Positions 4,944 to 7,420 of a DNA stretch of 7,420 nt are shown here, piece by piece (positions within the stretch are counted from its first letter, which is position 1; each line of letters starts with the position of its first letter). The position numbers and the translations under genes are program-made. The DNA comes from an uncultured Selenomonas sp. (GTDB taxonomy: Bacteria; Bacillota; Negativicutes; Selenomonadales; Selenomonadaceae). The notes beneath the pieces were generated by a model that saw only the letters and a list, made by a program, of their open reading frames with translations, was not told the DNA's origin and made no database searches. The DNA lies in contig CAMURM010000068.1 of the NCBI GenBank assembly GCA_947097535.1, forward strand, positions 1 to 7,420, given 5' to 3'.

Positions 4944-6242
4944 TTAAAAATCGCCAATCAGGCGCAGCCAGCCTTCCGAAGAATCGCGCACGAGCTCCAC
5001 GCGCAGGAAATCGTGCAGGCGGTAGCTGAGCCCCGCCTCCGCCATGGCATCGGCGCGGCGATATTCCCATCGCAGTGCGACCCGCGGCGCGATTTCCGCG
5101 CGAAGTCCCGTCGTCCATGCGTGCTCGCGCATGTCGTAACGCAGCTGTGCAAAGAGAAACGGCAGCGCGCGCCTCTCGTAGCCGATCTCCCAGCCCCAGG
5201 CAAAGTCCTGCGGCAGCACATCCGCCTGCACGAAGAGCTCATCGGCGCGCGCGAGCATCGCCCCCGCATGGGCGCGGAAGCAGATATCGTCATCGCCGCG
5301 GCGCTTGCCGATGTCGCCCCAGCCTTCGAGGCGCAGGCGCCAGCGCGTCGTGTCGCTGCGGCTCATGATATCCGTCTGCTCGCCCGCCGTGATCGTCGTC
5401 TGCGTCCGCAAGCCCAGCGCGCGAAATTCCGTCGAAGTGTCCAGCACCTCTTCCAGACCGCGCGCGAACTGCGCCTCATGGCGCGCTACGAAGGCGACGG
5501 GCACGCCGAGCATCTCGTCGGCCCGCATCTGCAGCGCGTGCCGCTTTTCGAGCAGCGCGAAGTTCGCGATCGTATCCGAGCGCATCGCGAGGTTCAGCGT
5601 GCGCACGACGGGCATCCTCGGATAGACGGTCAGCTTGACATGCGCCTCCTGTGCCGTATCGACATCGAAGTCGGCGCGAAACTCGGGCAGGTGCTCAGCC
5701 ATGTAGTCGTTGAGGCTTTCCTTCAGGACGCCGTTCGTCCAATCGGCAGCAGCCGCCGGAAGACCTTCGAGGCTCCGACGAAAGACCTCGTCGACGCCCG
5801 CGAGGTCTTCCCGCACCATCGCCTCGACGGCAGGAGAAACGCCTTCTACCGCCAGTGCGACCTTGACCTCCTGCACGCGATCCGCCCACGGCACGAGCGT
5901 CACGCGAACACGCGCCTTCTCGCCTGCCTCGACGGAAACAGCACGGACGGAGTAGCCGACGAGCACCTTGTCGAAGACCTCGCGAATCGTCGCCTCGTCC
6001 GCCGCGCGTCGCCCTTCATAGGAGGCGAGCGCCTTTCCCTCGATGAGCTGGGAAGCGATGGCGGCGACGCTCTTTTCCATGCGCGCCTTGACGGCGGGCG
6101 GCAGCGCTCCCGCCTCCGTCGTGACCTCGGCGCTGACCTCCGTGACCTTGGCAAAGGCGAAGGCAGTGCCTGCCCCCGACCAAAAGAGGGCGAGGATGAA
6201 GAGCGCGAAGAGGCTCCGCGCACCGACTCCCCGCATAGGCAT
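4944..6242 (-). CDS. Secreted protein with three POTRA-like domains and a small beta barrel
   Basis: I do not recognise a named family for this 432-residue protein. It has a signal peptide (hydrophobic 10-22, cleavage near AFA at 27-29). Residues about 32-290 can be read as three beta-alpha-alpha-beta-beta modules (about 32-118, 122-209 and 210-290), the POTRA order. Module joints repeat visibly: 108-117 (EKARVRVTLV) resembles 199-207 (EAHVKLTVY), with the following strands VQEVKVALAV and VVRTLNLAM also matching. Residues about 296-432 alternate polar and hydrophobic residues in roughly ten short amphipathic strands and end in Phe, as outer-membrane barrels do. This is too short for a 16-strand Omp85 barrel, and I see no (V/L)RG(F/Y) motif. 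The start is the ATG overlapping the bamA TGA (TGATG), with little ribosome site, so coupling to bamA is likely. An outer-membrane location and a role in the Bam process are inferences from context. Confidence 0.75.
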   Translation of the reverse strand: MPMRGVGARSLFALFILALFWSGAGTAFAFAKVTEVSAEVTTEAGALPPAVKARMEKSVAAIASQLIEGKALASYEGRRAADEATIREVFDKVLVGYSVRAVSVEAGEKARVRVTLVPWADRVQEVKVALAVEGVSPAVEAMVREDLAGVDEVFRRSLEGLPAAAADWTNGVLKESLNDYMAEHLPEFRADFDVDTAQEAHVKLTVYPRMPVVRTLNLAMRSDTIANFALLEKRHALQMRADEMLGVPVAFVARHEAQFARGLEEVLDTSTEFRALGLRTQTTITAGEQTDIMSRSDTTRWRLRLEGWGDIGKRRGDDDICFRAHAGAMLARADELFVQADVLPQDFAWGWEIGYERRALPFLFAQLRYDMREHAWTTGLRAEIAPRVALRWEYRRADAMAEAGLSYRLHDFLRVELVRDSSEGWLRLIGDF

Positions 6243-7420
6243 CAGAAGGAGCCGCCGACGCTGAAGTGGATGCGGCCGCCGTCCGAGCCGCGGCCGTAGT
6301 CGAGGCGGATCGGGCCGATCGGCGTCTCAAGCTGGAGCCCTACGCCGACGCTGCCCTTGATCGTGTTGAGCCAGCGCCGATCGCTCCACGCATTGCCCCA
6401 GTCGGTGAAGACGGCGCCCTGCACCTTGTTGACGATGGGGAAGCGGTACTCTGCCGTCGCGAGCAGCATGCGCGTGCCGCGGAACTGATCGTCGCGATAG
6501 CCACGCAGCGAGTCCTGCCCGCCGATCTTGTAGAGGTTCGACTCGGAAATCGTGCCGCGCGCGTAGCCGATCTGCGCGCGCAAGGCGACGGTCTGCGCCC
6601 TGCCGACCTTGAAGAAACGCTTGTCCTCCGCCGTGAACTTCTGATAGTTGAAGTCGCCGCCGAAGCCCGCGATCTCCAATTCAAGGTTCATGCGACCGCC
6701 CGACGTCGGGTTGTAGATATTGTCGCGCGTATCGTTCACGCGCTGCAAAGTAATGCTGCGCGTCGTGCCGAAGTTCGCATCGCGCCACCACTTCCACGCC
6801 GGCGTGCTGCGGTTGCCGACATTGCCGCTGCTCTTGTGCCTCTCGTAAGTATCACTGCGGTTCCTCAGCGTGATGAAATTCGTCGCATACTCGTTGACGG
6901 GTCTGCCGAGCGTGATCTCGCCGCCCGAATACTTGCGCATGTACTCTTCCTTCAGATCGCCGTCTGTATCGTAATCGTCGTACTCATAGGTGCGGTTGTA
7001 AATGCGCAGAGATCCCGTCGTCTCCTTATTGTCGAGCCACGGACGGCGGTAGGAGAACACGAAGCCGCGCGCGTCCGTATCGTCGCCGCTCATCTCATAC
7101 ATGAGGCTCACGGCGTCGCCCGTGCCGCGGAAGTTCGTATCGCCGACGTTGATCATGCCGACGAAGCCGTCCGACGAGCTGTAGCCCGCGCCAATGCCGA
7201 AGTTGCCCGTGCGCTTCTCGACGACATCGGCTTCGAGGATGACAGAGCCAGACGCTTCGCCGGGATTGAGCTTCATGTTCACATCTTCGAAGAAGCCGAG
7301 ATTATAGATGCGCTGCATGCTGCGGCGCGCCTTCTTGACGTCGAAGGGCTCGCCGATCTTGAGACGCATCTCGCGCAGGATGACGCGATCCTTCGTCTTC
7401 GTATTGCCCTTGACAGCGAA
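6242..7420 (-). CDS. bamA: Outer membrane protein assembly factor BamA (C-terminal part)
   Basis: BamA is the Omp85-family insertase that folds barrel proteins into the outer membrane. The last 392 codons are present; the frame is open across the right edge at 7420, so the signal peptide and earlier POTRA domains are outside the window. Residues 1 to about 70 of the fragment are the final POTRA domain (FAVKGNTKTKDRVILRE, then MQRIYNLGFFEDV). The barrel follows (about 72-392), around 320 residues. The conserved loop-6 motif appears as SLRGYRDDQFRG, with LRGY at 305-308, and an N-P-T-x-G block lies near 237-241. The protein ends GGSF, with the terminal Phe of the beta signal. One outer loop is very acidic (YDDYDTDGD). 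The ATG at 7369 is internal and not the start. The gene heads the envelope block, and its TGA overlaps the next gene's ATG. Confidence 0.96.
   Translation of the reverse strand, partial: FAVKGNTKTKDRVILREMRLKIGEPFDVKKARRSMQRIYNLGFFEDVNMKLNPGEASGSVILEADVVEKRTGNFGIGAGYSSSDGFVGMINVGDTNFRGTGDAVSLMYEMSGDDTDARGFVFSYRRPWLDNKETTGSLRIYNRTYEYDDYDTDGDLKEEYMRKYSGGEITLGRPVNEYATNFITLRNRSDTYERHKSSGNVGNRSTPAWKWWRDANFGTTRSITLQRVNDTRDNIYNPTSGGRMNLELEIAGFGGDFNYQKFTAEDKRFFKVGRAQTVALRAQIGYARGTISESNLYKIGGQDSLRGYRDDQFRGTRMLLATAEYRFPIVNKVQGAVFTDWGNAWSDRRWLNTIKGSVGVGLQLETPIGPIRLDYGRGSDGGRIHFSVGGSF

Noticed and set aside
5013..6299. 428-codon plus-strand frame opposite the POTRA-like gene
   Set aside because: Its composition is Arg/His/Ala-rich without motifs. 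The minus-strand frame has a signal peptide, repeated modules and a barrel-like end, and is coupled to bamA.

Overview
The window looks like chromosome from a GC-rich (about 60%) diderm Firmicute of the class Negativicutes, most likely a Selenomonas-like organism. It combines outer-membrane and lipid A genes (bamA, skp/ompH, lpxD, an LpxL-type acyltransferase) with a Firmicutes-type yaaR-holB pair. The taxonomic call is inference from gene content and protein character, not from a database search. Every gene I accept lies on the minus strand, so transcription runs from position 7420 toward 1. The long plus-strand reading frames are shadows of these genes.

In transcription order: (1) the C-terminal 392 codons of bamA, with the last POTRA domain and the whole barrel. 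(2) An unrecognised 432-codon secreted protein that starts inside the bamA stop codon. It appears to have three POTRA-like domains and a small C-terminal beta barrel. (3) A 120-bp gap with a good sigma-A-type promoter. (4) A Skp/OmpH chaperone gene. (5) A short gap with a rho-independent terminator. (6) A 358-codon, single-pass membrane, long coiled-coil OmpH relative. (7) A short OmpH-like lipoprotein. (8) lpxD. (9) An lpxL/htrB-type acyltransferase. (10) A 75-bp gap with a second promoter. (11) yaaR. (12) The first 114 codons of holB, cut by the window edge.

Genes 1-9 form a coherent envelope-building block. BamA folds outer-membrane proteins, the OmpH family guards them in the periplasm, and LpxD and LpxL add acyl chains to lipid A. 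Four junctions are ATGA or TGATG overlaps, which suggests translational coupling. The promoter before skp and the terminator after it suggest that skp is set to a different, probably higher, level than the genes around it. yaaR-holB belongs to DNA replication and starts a new transcription unit.

The features most worth attention are the POTRA plus mini-barrel protein beside bamA and the run of three OmpH-family paralogs. Each paralog appears to have a different attachment: a signal peptide, a transmembrane anchor and a lipid anchor.
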